In this document: positions 48,239-57,151 of the stretch, piece after piece
Layout of the letters: every line of letters begins with the position of its first letter
Position numbering within the stretch: the first letter of the stretch is position 1
Assembly (NCBI GenBank): GCA_937951345.1
Contig: CALFCF010000009.1
Coordinates: 1 to 64,000 of the forward strand
Source: an uncultured Granulosicoccaceae bacterium
GTDB lineage: Bacteria; Pseudomonadota; Gammaproteobacteria; Granulosicoccales; Granulosicoccaceae
Length of the DNA stretch: 64,000 bases
Reading direction: 5' to 3'
Made by a program: the position numbers and the translations under genes
Notes under the pieces: generated by a model
Databases searched by the model: none
Seen by the model: the letters and a program-made list of their open reading frames with translations, nothing else
What the model was told of the DNA's origin: nothing

Positions 48239-48880
48239 ATGCGTGACACGAATTCGCGATTTGTTTCCCGAAGCCTGCACACCAGACGCATTCGCTCGCG
48301 CCGCATTTCCACATTGTGGTTGGTTTTTGCGCTCACCTTGACGTTACCGATAGCCAGTGTTGCTACTGCTAGTGATCGACCACTGTTCGACTATTCCGGA
48401 TCGCCGTTGTCGCGCCTTTTTGTTGACCTGCAGCTGGGGGTTCAGGCGGTCAGTCATTCCGATGTGGACTTCAATCCGACGATCACCAGCGTAGGCGTAG
48501 GTTTCTGGTTGTTCGACAACATAGGCATTGATTTTTTTCTTGATGCTACTGCCAGCGATGATACTGAGGAGGCGTTTACGCTTGAGATTGACCAGGCATC
48601 CGGTTTTGGTTTGCGATTGCAGTCGCCGCCTCGTCGCGGACTATCGTTGCATGTAAATCTCGGCTACGTTACTTATCGAATAGTTCAACTTGAGCAGGAT
48701 GCACGTGGCTCGCGAGAGGTTGTTGAGAACTTCGCTGGCGCCCGTCTTGGCATCGGCGTCGCGCAACGACTGCGAGCGTTTGAAAATATTCTTATCACTG
48801 GTGAGTACCGTAACTATCTAAGCGATGACGAACTACAAGCTGACACGCTGGCTGTCGGTTTGCGGGTGAATTTCAAATGA
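48239..48880 (+). CDS. Outer-membrane beta-barrel domain protein
   Basis: About 213 aa from the ATG at 48239 (MRDTNSRFVSRSLHTRRI); the open frame reaches back to 48149, but those 30 residues lack signal character. A basic N-terminus is followed by a hydrophobic signal (LWLVFALTLTLPIASVATAS) and then barrel-like strands: LFVDLQLGVQAVSHS, ITSVGVGFWLFDNIGIDFFL, GFGLRLQSPP, LSLHVNLGYVTYRI, ending TLAVGLRVNFK. No family assigned. The ATGA overlap with the next gene suggests the two act together. Confidence 0.72.
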   Translation: MRDTNSRFVSRSLHTRRIRSRRISTLWLVFALTLTLPIASVATASDRPLFDYSGSPLSRLFVDLQLGVQAVSHSDVDFNPTITSVGVGFWLFDNIGIDFFLDATASDDTEEAFTLEIDQASGFGLRLQSPPRRGLSLHVNLGYVTYRIVQLEQDARGSREVVENFAGARLGIGVAQRLRAFENILITGEYRNYLSDDELQADTLAVGLRVNFK

Positions 48881-50181
48881 GACGCTGGTTTACGAACACG
48901 CGAGGCATAAGATGGCGCGGTTTGCTGGCAGGCTTTTGCCTGCTGTCACTGGCTGCCTGCGAGGGTGATCCACGCGTCCTGCAGGAAGCGGTACTTGCCA
49001 GCAACACTAATCTTTCAGGACTCACGATCGCTTTTAATGATCAGGCAGATGCGCAGGCGATCCTGAACATTGGTGAGCAATTACAATTTTCCTTTTCAGC
49101 AACAAATCTGAATGGTCAGCCAGTATCGATTGAAAATAATGATCGACGCTGGATTAGCAGCAATACGGCAGTTGGCACGGTGTCGGATAGCGGCATTTTT
49201 ATCGCCCGTGGTAACGGGACAGCACTGATCAGTTTGCGTATCGGCGGAATATTCTCATCCAATTCTTTGCAGGTAACCGTCTCAAATGCAGAGCTTGTTT
49301 CGATTGCCCGCATTGCCGGACCGGATACGGTATCGGAATGCAGTAGTCCTTCGTTTACTGCAATCGGTTCGTTTTCTGATGGCTCTGAGCGGTCGTTGTC
49401 GGAACTGGCCTGGCAGTTGGCCGAGCTTGACGACGGCATGGCAGGTGACGCGAGCATTATTAGTCAGAATGCAGAGTCAGCCACGATTGCCGTGCGTAGC
49501 GCAGGTACCTTTCGTCTGCAGGCGACTCAGGATGGCTTCAGTACCGTTGCTGATATCCCGGTAGTTGCAGACCTTGCGACACTTGAAATAACGCCGCTAC
49601 CCGTTAACCCGCCGATTGAAGTCGGACAGTCCATACAACTTCTGGCTACCGCCAACAGTAGCGATGGGTCTGGCGCTCCCAGGGCTGTGGGTAATGTGGT
49701 TAGATGGAGTTTGGTGGAGCAGGTTCAAGGCTCAGCAGTCGCGAGCGTACAACCGGCTGCCAACGGTGTATCGGCTCAGCTACTTGGCTTACGTTCAGGC
49801 GCCGGCACGTTGCTGGCGGTCTGTGGTTCGTTAAATCAGAGTGTGACATTTACTGTCGATGAAGCGCGTTTTGATAATCTGCTCATCGTGCAGGTGTTTG
49901 ACAACAGCGATACAGAGGTTGATCTGACCGACGGCGAAATCTCGATTGCGCAAGGAGAAATCATTACCGTAACTGCCTCCGGGCGTAGTGATGGTGGCGG
50001 AACCTCGGAACGTCGGGATATCACCGCAGTTACGGACTTTCGTGTAATCGCCGGCGATGACGATGTTGTCGATATTGAACTGGGTAGTGAAGTTGAAATA
50101 ACCGGTGAAGAGGCGGGTACCGTCACAATAGAAGCAGCAGTCAATGGCGACAGTGCAACGTTTCAGGTGACGGTCAACTAG
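48877..50181 (+). CDS. Lipoprotein with bacterial Ig-like (Big) domains
   Basis: The 434-aa product has a lipobox LSLAAC near residues 23-28, giving a lipidated Cys after the signal peptide. Several Ig-like repeats follow, recognisable from WISSNTAVGTVSDSGIFIARGNGTALIS (a BID_2/Big_2 pattern of about 80 residues), a second near 140-230, a third near 235-325, and a C-terminal DGEISIAQGEIITVTASG...GTVTIEAAV unit. It is probably anchored in the outer membrane and may bind surface ligands or partner the barrel encoded just upstream (ATGA overlap). Confidence 0.82.
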   Translation: MRRWFTNTRGIRWRGLLAGFCLLSLAACEGDPRVLQEAVLASNTNLSGLTIAFNDQADAQAILNIGEQLQFSFSATNLNGQPVSIENNDRRWISSNTAVGTVSDSGIFIARGNGTALISLRIGGIFSSNSLQVTVSNAELVSIARIAGPDTVSECSSPSFTAIGSFSDGSERSLSELAWQLAELDDGMAGDASIISQNAESATIAVRSAGTFRLQATQDGFSTVADIPVVADLATLEITPLPVNPPIEVGQSIQLLATANSSDGSGAPRAVGNVVRWSLVEQVQGSAVASVQPAANGVSAQLLGLRSGAGTLLAVCGSLNQSVTFTVDEARFDNLLIVQVFDNSDTEVDLTDGEISIAQGEIITVTASGRSDGGGTSERRDITAVTDFRVIAGDDDVVDIELGSEVEITGEEAGTVTIEAAVNGDSATFQVTVN

Positions 50182-50198
50182 CTGGATAGCCAAAAAGC

Positions 50199-50663
50199 TT
50201 ATTCAGTCGGATTGTCGAGTACCGGCAGCAGATCGCTCTCCAGAAACGCCTGTGCGACAGATTCCGGTTCGTCGGTTTCCATTGCATCAATCTGCAGCGG
50301 CCCCGCGATTCGCTCGCAACCGATATCTTCCAATGCAGCATCCATTGCCAAACCACCTGCGCAGAACGTTTCGTAGGAGCTATCGCCAAGCACAATCACT
50401 GTGTATCGGGTTCCCGCCATTCGTGGTGGTGCTTCGCGCAGGGTGTTGTAGAAAGGTACCAATTCATCCGGTAACTCGCCAACCCCCGTGGTCGATGTAA
50501 TAACCAACAGAACATCGGGCAGGTCGGCAGCTATGGCTGTGGCATCGGGTGCTTCATCACGTTCAACCTGAAATTCATGCTGTTGAAGCTGCTCAATAAC
50601 GTGGTCAGCGACTCCGTGAGCCGCGCCGAAAACCGACCCCACCAGGACTTTAATTTTCATCAT
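50199..50663 (-). CDS. Flavodoxin-domain protein (MioC-like)
   Basis: The 154-aa short-chain flavodoxin fold has the N-terminal phosphate loop VGSVFGAAHGVADHV, the second flavin loop TSTTGVGELPDEL and the third LGDSSYETFCAGG. AAGGTG precedes two consecutive ATGs (50663 and 50660); the second has better spacing. It would carry electrons via FMN. It is convergent with the Ig-like lipoprotein gene and not obviously in an operon. Confidence 0.88.
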   Translation of the reverse strand: MMKIKVLVGSVFGAAHGVADHVIEQLQQHEFQVERDEAPDATAIAADLPDVLLVITSTTGVGELPDELVPFYNTLREAPPRMAGTRYTVIVLGDSSYETFCAGGLAMDAALEDIGCERIAGPLQIDAMETDEPESVAQAFLESDLLPVLDNPTE

Positions 50664-50944
50664 GGCACCTTAAATTACCGGACTATGGAATTCTTTCTGC
50701 AGTTCGCTATCGTAAAAGGTTAGCAGCAGGTTGTACTCGTTGTGTGCTTGCGCGTTCTGTCGTGCTTAGCGGGTATCAATTGTCTAGAATAACGGTTGTG
50801 GCAGAGGAATTGTGTTAACCGGATGTTGCATTTGGCAGGTGTCCGGTATAGCACGCCGGTATAGCCCGGTTTGTCGCTGCCGCAACAGCAAATTTTTAAT
50901 TAGCAAAATCAACACGCAAACACACTGAAGTCCGGACGGAACTT

Positions 50945-52030
50945 GTGAGTCAAGAACAATCAATCGATCAACAAGCGCAGGGTAGCAATAACGGCGATGA
51001 CACGCTGTCACATACCATTGATTCATCCACCGGTTCCGGTGGCAATGCATATGATGAGATTAACCGGGTAAAGCGCCGCCTGGAGGAGCGCATTATCGGG
51101 CAGCAACGCCTGGTCACCCGTATGTTTGTTGCCTTGTTAACTGATGGTCATTTGTTGGTGGAAGGAGCGCCGGGTCTGGCGAAAACCCGCGCGATCAAGG
51201 AATTGTCGAATTTGATTGAAGCTGATTACCAGCGCGTACAGTTCACTCCCGACTTATTACCTGCAGATATTACCGGCACTGAAATTTATCGTCCGGCAGA
51301 TGGTAGTTTCAAGTTTCAACCCGGCCCGATCTTCAACAATCTGATCCTGGCTGATGAGATCAATCGCGCGCCCGCGAAAGTGCAGTCAGCGCTACTCGAG
51401 GCGATGGCTGAAAGTCAGGTTTCAGTCGGACAACAAACATATGGTTTGCCGCCTTTGTTTATGGTTATGGCGACGCAAAATCCGATCGAGCAGGAAGGCA
51501 CGTATCCTTTACCGGAGGCACAACTCGATCGTTTTCTTATGCATGTCCGTGTTGATTATCCGGATGCTGAACATGAGCAGGCGATTCTTGCGCTAGTTCG
51601 TGACGAGGCGCGTATTGATGCGGGTCTGAACGCTGATAACCAATCCAACGCACCCGGCAGCGCACAGCCCCTGTCTCAGACGGTCTTGTTTGAAGCGCGT
51701 AGACAAGTGCTCGACGTTCATATTAGTCCGTCGATGGAGTCGTATCTGTTGAGATTCGTCACCGCGTCCCGTGAACCCGGTGCTTTGTCACCTGACTTAT
51801 CGCGCTGGATAGCCTTTGGGGCAAGTCCACGCGGCACACTGGCGCTGGATGCCTGCGCGCGCGCTCATGCGTGGCTTGCAGGTAGAGATTATGTTTCGCC
51901 GGATGATGTGCAGTCAGTAGTGCATGAAGTGTTACGCCATCGCATCCTGCTGTCGTTTGAAGCTGAGGCTGATGCAATCACGGCAGATACAGTCATCGAT
52001 CAATTGTTATCCCATATCGCAGTACCCTAA
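50945..52030 (+). CDS. MoxR-family AAA+ ATPase
   Basis: The 361-aa product starts at GTG with GGACGG 5 nt upstream. Residues 1-35 are a polar, Ser/Gln/Gly-rich leader. The AAA+ core shows RRLEERIIGQQRLV, Walker A GAPGLAKTR, QFTPDLLPADITGTEI, Walker B LILADEINRAPAKVQSALLEAM, sensor ATQNPIEQEGTYPLPEAQLDRF and the C-terminal lid GASPRGTLALDACARAHAWL. It first in a MoxR-DUF58-DUF4381-Bat operon, where it is thought to act as a chaperone with the VWA proteins. Confidence 0.93.
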   Translation: MSQEQSIDQQAQGSNNGDDTLSHTIDSSTGSGGNAYDEINRVKRRLEERIIGQQRLVTRMFVALLTDGHLLVEGAPGLAKTRAIKELSNLIEADYQRVQFTPDLLPADITGTEIYRPADGSFKFQPGPIFNNLILADEINRAPAKVQSALLEAMAESQVSVGQQTYGLPPLFMVMATQNPIEQEGTYPLPEAQLDRFLMHVRVDYPDAEHEQAILALVRDEARIDAGLNADNQSNAPGSAQPLSQTVLFEARRQVLDVHISPSMESYLLRFVTASREPGALSPDLSRWIAFGASPRGTLALDACARAHAWLAGRDYVSPDDVQSVVHEVLRHRILLSFEAEADAITADTVIDQLLSHIAVP

Positions 52031-52034
52031 GAGC

Positions 52035-53039
52035 GTGACTATCAATCCGTCGGTTGCAACATCGATTGAGGAGCTATTGAGTCTGCGCATCGACGCGCTG
52101 CGTCTGGCACGTGCTTCGAAAAAACGAGTGCAACGCCAACAAACCGGACCAAGGGCATCCCGTTCTTTGGGACGTGGTCTCGACTTTGCCGAATCCAGAA
52201 TTTATCAACCGGGCGATGACGTACGGAACATGGATTGGAACGTGACCGCACGTTCCGGTGTTGCGCACAGCAAGTTATTTGTTGAGGAACGTGAAAAACC
52301 CACGCTGTTACTGGTCGACCTGAGTCCCGGTATGTGGTTTGCCACCCGCGGCATGTTCAAATCGTTACTCGTAATACGCATGGCTGCTTTGATGGCCTGG
52401 AGTGCTGTCAGCAGTAATGATCGGGTCGGTGGCATCGTCACCACAGGTAACTGGCAACGTGAGGTGCCAGCTGAACCCGGGCGTCGGGGGGTGATGGCAT
52501 TGTTACGGCATTTGGTGGAGGCGCGCGATCACTTGAGCGCAAATGTGCAGGGTGCTGACAAGGAAACAGTTAACCGGTCTGCGGAACAATTCAGCCGGAG
52601 TTTGCAACAGTTACAAAAAATGTCGCGCGCCGGTGGTGATGTTGTTGTGCTCAGCGATTTTACATCGCTGGATACAGTGCAGAGCGATGCTGGCAAGGGG
52701 GGCAGCGGTCCGGATAGTGTCGGTAAACTGGGTCGCTCTGCAGTCCAGACACGCCTTACGTCGTTAGCACAGTCTGCTAGTTTGACACTCGTGCATGCCT
52801 ATGACCCGATCGAGCAAGTGTTGCCACTCGGCGGGCGTCTGGAAGTGCTGCAAAACGGTGTGCGCTCACAACTTGCACAGGGAACCCGGCATTCAAACCA
52901 GCATGCTGAGCGATTTGCGTTGCGCACCGAACTTTTGCAATCTCTGGCAGCCGCCAGTGGTCGGGTTGGATTGCTGCAGATCAGTACGGCAGAACAACCG
53001 GTTGATGCATTGCAACGTTTGTTGCAACGAGCATTGTGA
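52035..53039 (+). CDS. DUF58 domain-containing protein
   Basis: About 334 aa from the GTG at 52035, 4 bp after the moxR stop; a longer frame from 51924 overlaps moxR in another frame. DUF58 landmarks: RSLGRGLDFAESRIYQPGDDVRNMDWNVTARSG and FVEEREKPTLLLVDLSPGMWF, the last part resembling a VWA MIDAS-like strand. It is cytoplasmic or membrane-associated and part of the Bat aerotolerance cluster. It is followed by an unusual 290-bp gap. Confidence 0.9.
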   Translation: MTINPSVATSIEELLSLRIDALRLARASKKRVQRQQTGPRASRSLGRGLDFAESRIYQPGDDVRNMDWNVTARSGVAHSKLFVEEREKPTLLLVDLSPGMWFATRGMFKSLLVIRMAALMAWSAVSSNDRVGGIVTTGNWQREVPAEPGRRGVMALLRHLVEARDHLSANVQGADKETVNRSAEQFSRSLQQLQKMSRAGGDVVVLSDFTSLDTVQSDAGKGGSGPDSVGKLGRSAVQTRLTSLAQSASLTLVHAYDPIEQVLPLGGRLEVLQNGVRSQLAQGTRHSNQHAERFALRTELLQSLAAASGRVGLLQISTAEQPVDALQRLLQRAL

Positions 53040-53056
53040 GTATTTTCGAATCAAGC

Positions 53057-53295
53057 CTGCTCTATTCACGAAGGCGAAAACAGTGACACTGAAAACTAAG
53101 CAATTTGCAGTTAGAAAAGCAGTTTTAGCGTCGCTGTGGGTGTTCGCACACTGTTTTCTATTCACCACCAGTGCCAGTCTACCGTCGCAGCTCACTCGAT
53201 TGAGCTCAACCCGTAGATTTCTACGAATGTCGCTCAATCGTGCGACCTGCTTAGGTAGCCAGACTCTGGTGGCGAACCCTTCATGAATAGAGCAG
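53057..53295. repeat. MITE-like 240-bp palindromic element inside the bat operon
   Basis: Terminal inverted repeats of 18 bp with one mismatch: CTGCTCTATTCACGAAGG (53057-53074) and CCTTCATGAATAGAGCAG (53278-53295). Nested pairs: GAAAACAGTG (53076-53085) with CACTGTTTTC (53149-53158); an imperfect arm 53163-53207 with 53230-53274; and a tight centre CGTAGA-TT-TCTACG (53212-53225). TCTATTCAC is also directly repeated at 53157. It fills most of the only large gap in an otherwise tightly packed operon. No target-site duplication was recognised, and no second copy was seen in the window. Confidence 0.65.
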
Positions 53296-53329
53296 TCTAG
53301 AATATTGGATTTGTGAGCACGTTGAACAC

Positions 53330-53923
53330 ATGAATCCGGAATCGCTTTCTCTGTTATCGCAATTGCGTGATATTCACCAACCTGACACAGGTGGGTTCGC
53401 GATCGCACCTGTGTGGTTTGTGCTTGCGTTAATGTTGGTCATTGCTTTGTTGCTGTTGCGCAGTCTGATTGCACGCTTTTTTCACCAACGTGCGGCTGAG
53501 CGCTGGCGAAGCGACGCACGCCAAGAATTGAGTTCAATACGTGGCCGTCAGCAGCAACAGGACCTAAGTGTTACGGTGGCGGAATGCTCCGGGCTGTTAC
53601 GACGGATTGCGCTTGCGGTAAAACCCCGCTCCGAGGTTGCTGCGTTAACCGGTCACCAGTGGCTACAAGTTCTTGATCAGATGCACGGTTCGAACACTTT
53701 CAGTGAATCATATGCCTCGTTGCTGCTGGAATTTACCTATCGTAAACCTCGCGCCGGGACTCACTCTGCTAATACGACACCTGAAGCGGCAGACGTAGCA
53801 ATCCAATCTGGACAACAAAGTACAGAGGCGCAACGTGTGCTCGATTTACTCGGGGTAACGGGCGAACTGATAGAGCGTGCAGCACCTTCTGTAAGCAAGC
53901 CGCTCGACGGTACAGCGAGCTGA
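53330..53923 (+). CDS. DUF4381 domain-containing protein
   Basis: The 197-aa product begins LLSQLRDIHQPDTGGFAIAPVWF, the DUF4381 N-terminal pattern. One membrane segment follows (about 26-46, WFVLALMLVIALLLLRSLI), then a cytoplasmic region with LTGHQWLQVLDQM. It is a standard member of Bat/VWA operons in proteobacteria; its molecular role is unknown. It lies 2 bp before batA. Confidence 0.88.
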   Translation: MNPESLSLLSQLRDIHQPDTGGFAIAPVWFVLALMLVIALLLLRSLIARFFHQRAAERWRSDARQELSSIRGRQQQQDLSVTVAECSGLLRRIALAVKPRSEVAALTGHQWLQVLDQMHGSNTFSESYASLLLEFTYRKPRAGTHSANTTPEAADVAIQSGQQSTEAQRVLDLLGVTGELIERAAPSVSKPLDGTAS

Positions 53924-53925
53924 TT

Positions 53926-55044
53926 ATGTCAACACTGATTGCTGCTGTTACAGAGTTACCGCAACAATTACAGGTCTCGTGGCAGTTACTGGTGTCTGCA
54001 TTATCGAATTTTTGGTCGGGTTCGACCGATGATGCAATTTCTCTGGAATGGGTGGTTCCGCATGTACTGTGGTTTATCCCATTGCCGTTGCTGGTTTTCT
54101 GGTTGTTACGTCATCGGCGAACGGCACTTACTGCGTTGCGCCTGCCGGTTGATCTTGTTTTAAATACTGAAGCTTCAGGTGAGCGACACGGTAACCGTCC
54201 AGGCTGGTTGTTGCTTGCATTTACTGGCTGGCTGTTGCTGTTGATGGCAACTGCACGACCCACATGGGTTGGGCCACCACTTGATACCCCGGTTTCCGGG
54301 CGTGACCTGCTTTTGGCGATTGATATCTCAGGCAGTATGCGGGAGAACGATCTTTATCAGGGTAATCAGTCATATTCCCGTATTGACGTGGTACGTCAGG
54401 TAGCCAGCGAGTTTGTCGAACGTCGTGCGGGTGACCGCATTGGTTTAATCATGTTCGGTTCAAACGCTTATGTACAGGCTCCATTGACGCTGGACCACCG
54501 AACTGTTGCCCATTTTATTCGCGAAGCCGTTGTCGGGCTAGCCGGACGTTCTACTGCTATTGGTGATGCTATCGGCCTGGGTGTTAAACGACTCAGGAAC
54601 CGACCGGTTGATTCGCGCATCATGCTGCTACTGACCGATGGTTCGAATTCAGCAGGCGTAGTTGAACCACTGGACGCTGCACGTGTTGCTGCCCAGAACA
54701 ATGTCAAAATACATACTATTGGTGTCGGCGCTGACCGCGAAGAACAGTCATTGTTCGGCTTGCGCGTTCGTGCATCCGCAAGTGATCTCGATGAGAAGAC
54801 TCTGATACAGGTTGCCGAAACCACTGGTGGTCAATATTTTCGGGCGCGTGATGTTGCCGATCTTCGACGCGTATACACATTGATAGACGAACTGGAACCT
54901 ATTGAATCGGAGGAAGAAAATTTTCGTGTCCGCCATGAACTGTTCATGTGGCCGTTAGGTTTGGCACTTCTGCTCAGTATGTTAATGACGATTTTGTGGC
55001 ACGGACGAACAGCGCTCAAAAGTGAACCGCAATCGAAACTGTAA
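53926..55044 (+). CDS. batA: BatA-type VWA domain membrane protein
   Basis: The 372-aa product has two N-terminal membrane segments (about 43-61 and 92-110), a von Willebrand A domain with MIDAS DISGSMRENDLYQ (from Asp133), the downstream Thr/Asp MIDAS positions in GRSTAIGDAIGLGVKRL and LLLTDGSNSAG, and a C-terminal membrane segment (MWPLGLALLLSMLMTIL). Bat proteins were first linked to aerotolerance and stress survival in Bacteroides and Leptospira; their mechanism is unsettled. Two bases separate it from batB. Confidence 0.9.
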   Translation: MSTLIAAVTELPQQLQVSWQLLVSALSNFWSGSTDDAISLEWVVPHVLWFIPLPLLVFWLLRHRRTALTALRLPVDLVLNTEASGERHGNRPGWLLLAFTGWLLLLMATARPTWVGPPLDTPVSGRDLLLAIDISGSMRENDLYQGNQSYSRIDVVRQVASEFVERRAGDRIGLIMFGSNAYVQAPLTLDHRTVAHFIREAVVGLAGRSTAIGDAIGLGVKRLRNRPVDSRIMLLLTDGSNSAGVVEPLDAARVAAQNNVKIHTIGVGADREEQSLFGLRVRASASDLDEKTLIQVAETTGGQYFRARDVADLRRVYTLIDELEPIESEEENFRVRHELFMWPLGLALLLSMLMTILWHGRTALKSEPQSKL

Positions 55045-55046
55045 CT

Positions 55047-56045
55047 ATGGGTGAGCTGATTCTGTTACGGCCTTTCTGGATACTTCTGTATCTGCCTGCG
55101 ATCTGGATTTTCGTTAGGCTATGGAAAAACACAGCGCAACGCTCTGACTGGCATCTGCATATTGATAGTGCACTGCGTGAACACGTACTGGAAGACCCTG
55201 CAGGATCAAGCAGCCGTTGGCCGCAAATAGTGGGATTTCTGGTTTGGGTCGTTGCGATAACAGTATTGGCCGGTCCTGTGTGGGAAAAGCAATCAGTGCC
55301 GGCTGTTCAGGCCAACACGGCTCAGGTTATCGCGCTTGATGTATCACAATCGATGGATTCTGATGATCAGAAACCGTCACGCATGGTTCGTGCAAAATTC
55401 AAATTGCAGGATATGTTCGACCAGGCTGAAGGCGTCGAGATCGCGTTACTGGTGTTCAGTGAGGTTGCGTACACTGTGAGTCCTTTAACCAATGATGTGG
55501 CTACACTGGAAGCGTTTTTACCTGCGATCGATACCTCCGTCGTGCCGGTCCAGGGAAGTCGTTTAGCGCCGGCAATTAATAAAGCCGTTGAACTTATGCA
55601 ACAGGCTAGTCGAACACAGGGTTCCATTGTTCTGGTCACCGATGCGTCTGTTAGCGCATCCGATATTGCTGCGGCCCAGCGCGCACGCGCCAATGGATTT
55701 CAGGTTTCTGTACTTGCTGTTGCAACTGTAGAGGGTGCGCCCATACGCCTGGCAGACGGCAGTCTGTTACAGGATAGCAGCGGGCGTATAGCGGTCGCAC
55801 GGCTCGATGCTGGCGGGTTGGCGGACGTGGCTACTGCCGGAGGTGGTGTTTATGCGCCTTTATCCATAGACAGTACAGACATACGTACCATAGCAGCTTT
55901 AGGTAGCGCAGGGCTCAGTGACGAAGTTGAATTGAATAACCCGGTTAAAGCGGAATTTATCGTCTGGGTGGAACGATTACCCTGGCTGTTACTGCCGTTA
56001 AGCCTGGTTAGTTTGTTGGTGTTCAGACGCGGGGTGTTTGCGTGA
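55047..56045 (+). CDS. batB: BatB-type VWA domain membrane protein
   Basis: The 332-aa product has membrane segments near 6-24 and 60-77, a VWA domain with MIDAS DVSQSMDSDD (98-107) and GSRLAPAINKAVEL, and a C-terminal membrane segment (LPWLLLPLSLVSLLVF). It is paired with BatA as in other Bat operons and overlaps batC by 4 bp (GTGA). Confidence 0.9.
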   Translation: MGELILLRPFWILLYLPAIWIFVRLWKNTAQRSDWHLHIDSALREHVLEDPAGSSSRWPQIVGFLVWVVAITVLAGPVWEKQSVPAVQANTAQVIALDVSQSMDSDDQKPSRMVRAKFKLQDMFDQAEGVEIALLVFSEVAYTVSPLTNDVATLEAFLPAIDTSVVPVQGSRLAPAINKAVELMQQASRTQGSIVLVTDASVSASDIAAAQRARANGFQVSVLAVATVEGAPIRLADGSLLQDSSGRIAVARLDAGGLADVATAGGGVYAPLSIDSTDIRTIAALGSAGLSDEVELNNPVKAEFIVWVERLPWLLLPLSLVSLLVFRRGVFA

Positions 56046-57052
56046 ATCGCGTACGTTACCCGTTCCGATTGCAACGTCTGTTGCTGTTTGTCGCAACTTT
56101 TTTGTTTGTTTTCGCGACAGGCTATGCGCAGCAGCAACCTGACGGTCTATCGGTATCCGGGACCTCTGACAACAGCGAAGCGCAAGTTATGCCGGTTGAT
56201 GATTACACAGTCACCGAGTCGCGTTTAAATCGAGCGATGAACTGGCTGTTAAAAAGTCAAAGGCAACGCCGCGCAGATATGTTGGAGCGTGGTGAGTTTG
56301 ACTCGTTGACCAATGCAACAGGTAACGAACACTGGCAGGCCGAAGCAGAATACAGAAAAGCCGACTATGAGCAGGCCGCTAATCGATTTTCTACGCTTGC
56401 TGATCAAAGTGAGTCTGCGCTCTACAATCAGGCAACTGCTCTTGCTCGCGCCGGGCAGCTTGACGATTCTCTGGCTTTGTACAATGAGATTTTAAGTCGA
56501 CAGCCCGATCATGCTGATGCATTACACAATCGTGATATCGTTGAGCAACTCAAAGAACAAGCACAGGGCCAAGGTGGTCAGCAACAAAACAGCGACGAAA
56601 ACAATCAGTCAGATTCGGGTGAACAGGACAATAACCAGGAGTCCAGCGAGAGTGAAGGCGGGCAACAGCAGCAACAGGATCAGCAGCAGGAACAGTCCGG
56701 TGATCAACAAAGCGGTCAGCAACAAAGTGGCGATCAACAGGATGGCGAGCAGCAGGATGCCGCAGAGCAGGGGCAGCAGGATCCTGAGGATTCCGGGCAA
56801 CAGTCAGTAGATCTTGATGCGCTCTCGCAGAATCAGGAACTGACCGAGGAGCAGCAACAGGCGCGGGAGCAACTTGAACAACAAGCGCTTCAGGAATTGT
56901 CAACAGCCGAGCCGTTAAGCGAGCAACAGCAGGCAACCGAACAGTGGTTACGCCAAATACCGGATGATCCCTCCGGTTTGCTCAGGCGCAAATTGCAACA
57001 AACACATTCAACTGACTATCCGAATATCAGAAATTCGAGTCAACCCTGGTAA
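56042..57052 (+). CDS. batC: BatC-type TPR protein with long Gln/Ser/Asp-rich tract
   Basis: The 336-aa product starts at GTG. A signal peptide (LLLFVATFLFVFATGYAQ) is followed by TPR motifs about 97-165 (YNQATALARAGQLDDSLALY, LSRQPDHADALHNRDIVEQL). A low-complexity Q/G/S/D/E tract covers about 175-265, with CAG/CAA-rich DNA at 56640-56800 that may be length-variable. The C-terminus, LRQIPDDPSGLLRRKL, is typical of BatC/BatB-fused proteins in proteobacteria. It is a periplasmic partner of the VWA proteins. Confidence 0.85.
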   Translation: MNRVRYPFRLQRLLLFVATFLFVFATGYAQQQPDGLSVSGTSDNSEAQVMPVDDYTVTESRLNRAMNWLLKSQRQRRADMLERGEFDSLTNATGNEHWQAEAEYRKADYEQAANRFSTLADQSESALYNQATALARAGQLDDSLALYNEILSRQPDHADALHNRDIVEQLKEQAQGQGGQQQNSDENNQSDSGEQDNNQESSESEGGQQQQQDQQQEQSGDQQSGQQQSGDQQDGEQQDAAEQGQQDPEDSGQQSVDLDALSQNQELTEEQQQAREQLEQQALQELSTAEPLSEQQQATEQWLRQIPDDPSGLLRRKLQQTHSTDYPNIRNSSQPW

Positions 57053-57151
57053 GCAAGGTTGTGTAGACGCCAAGACGTGAACATATTTATCAACAATAAG
57101 AACTTGCTCTCCAATTTGCTTATAAACGAAAGTAGTTACAACAGTCGTGTC

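Noticed and set aside
47537-48280. 247-codon minus-strand frame
   Set aside because: Spans the end of the DUF1223 gene, two palindromes and the barrel gene's leader; composition is not protein-like.
52893-53408. 171-codon minus and 163-codon plus frames across the bat gap
   Set aside because: They run out of DUF58 coding sequence into the palindromic element; the inverted repeats, not coding, explain the openness.
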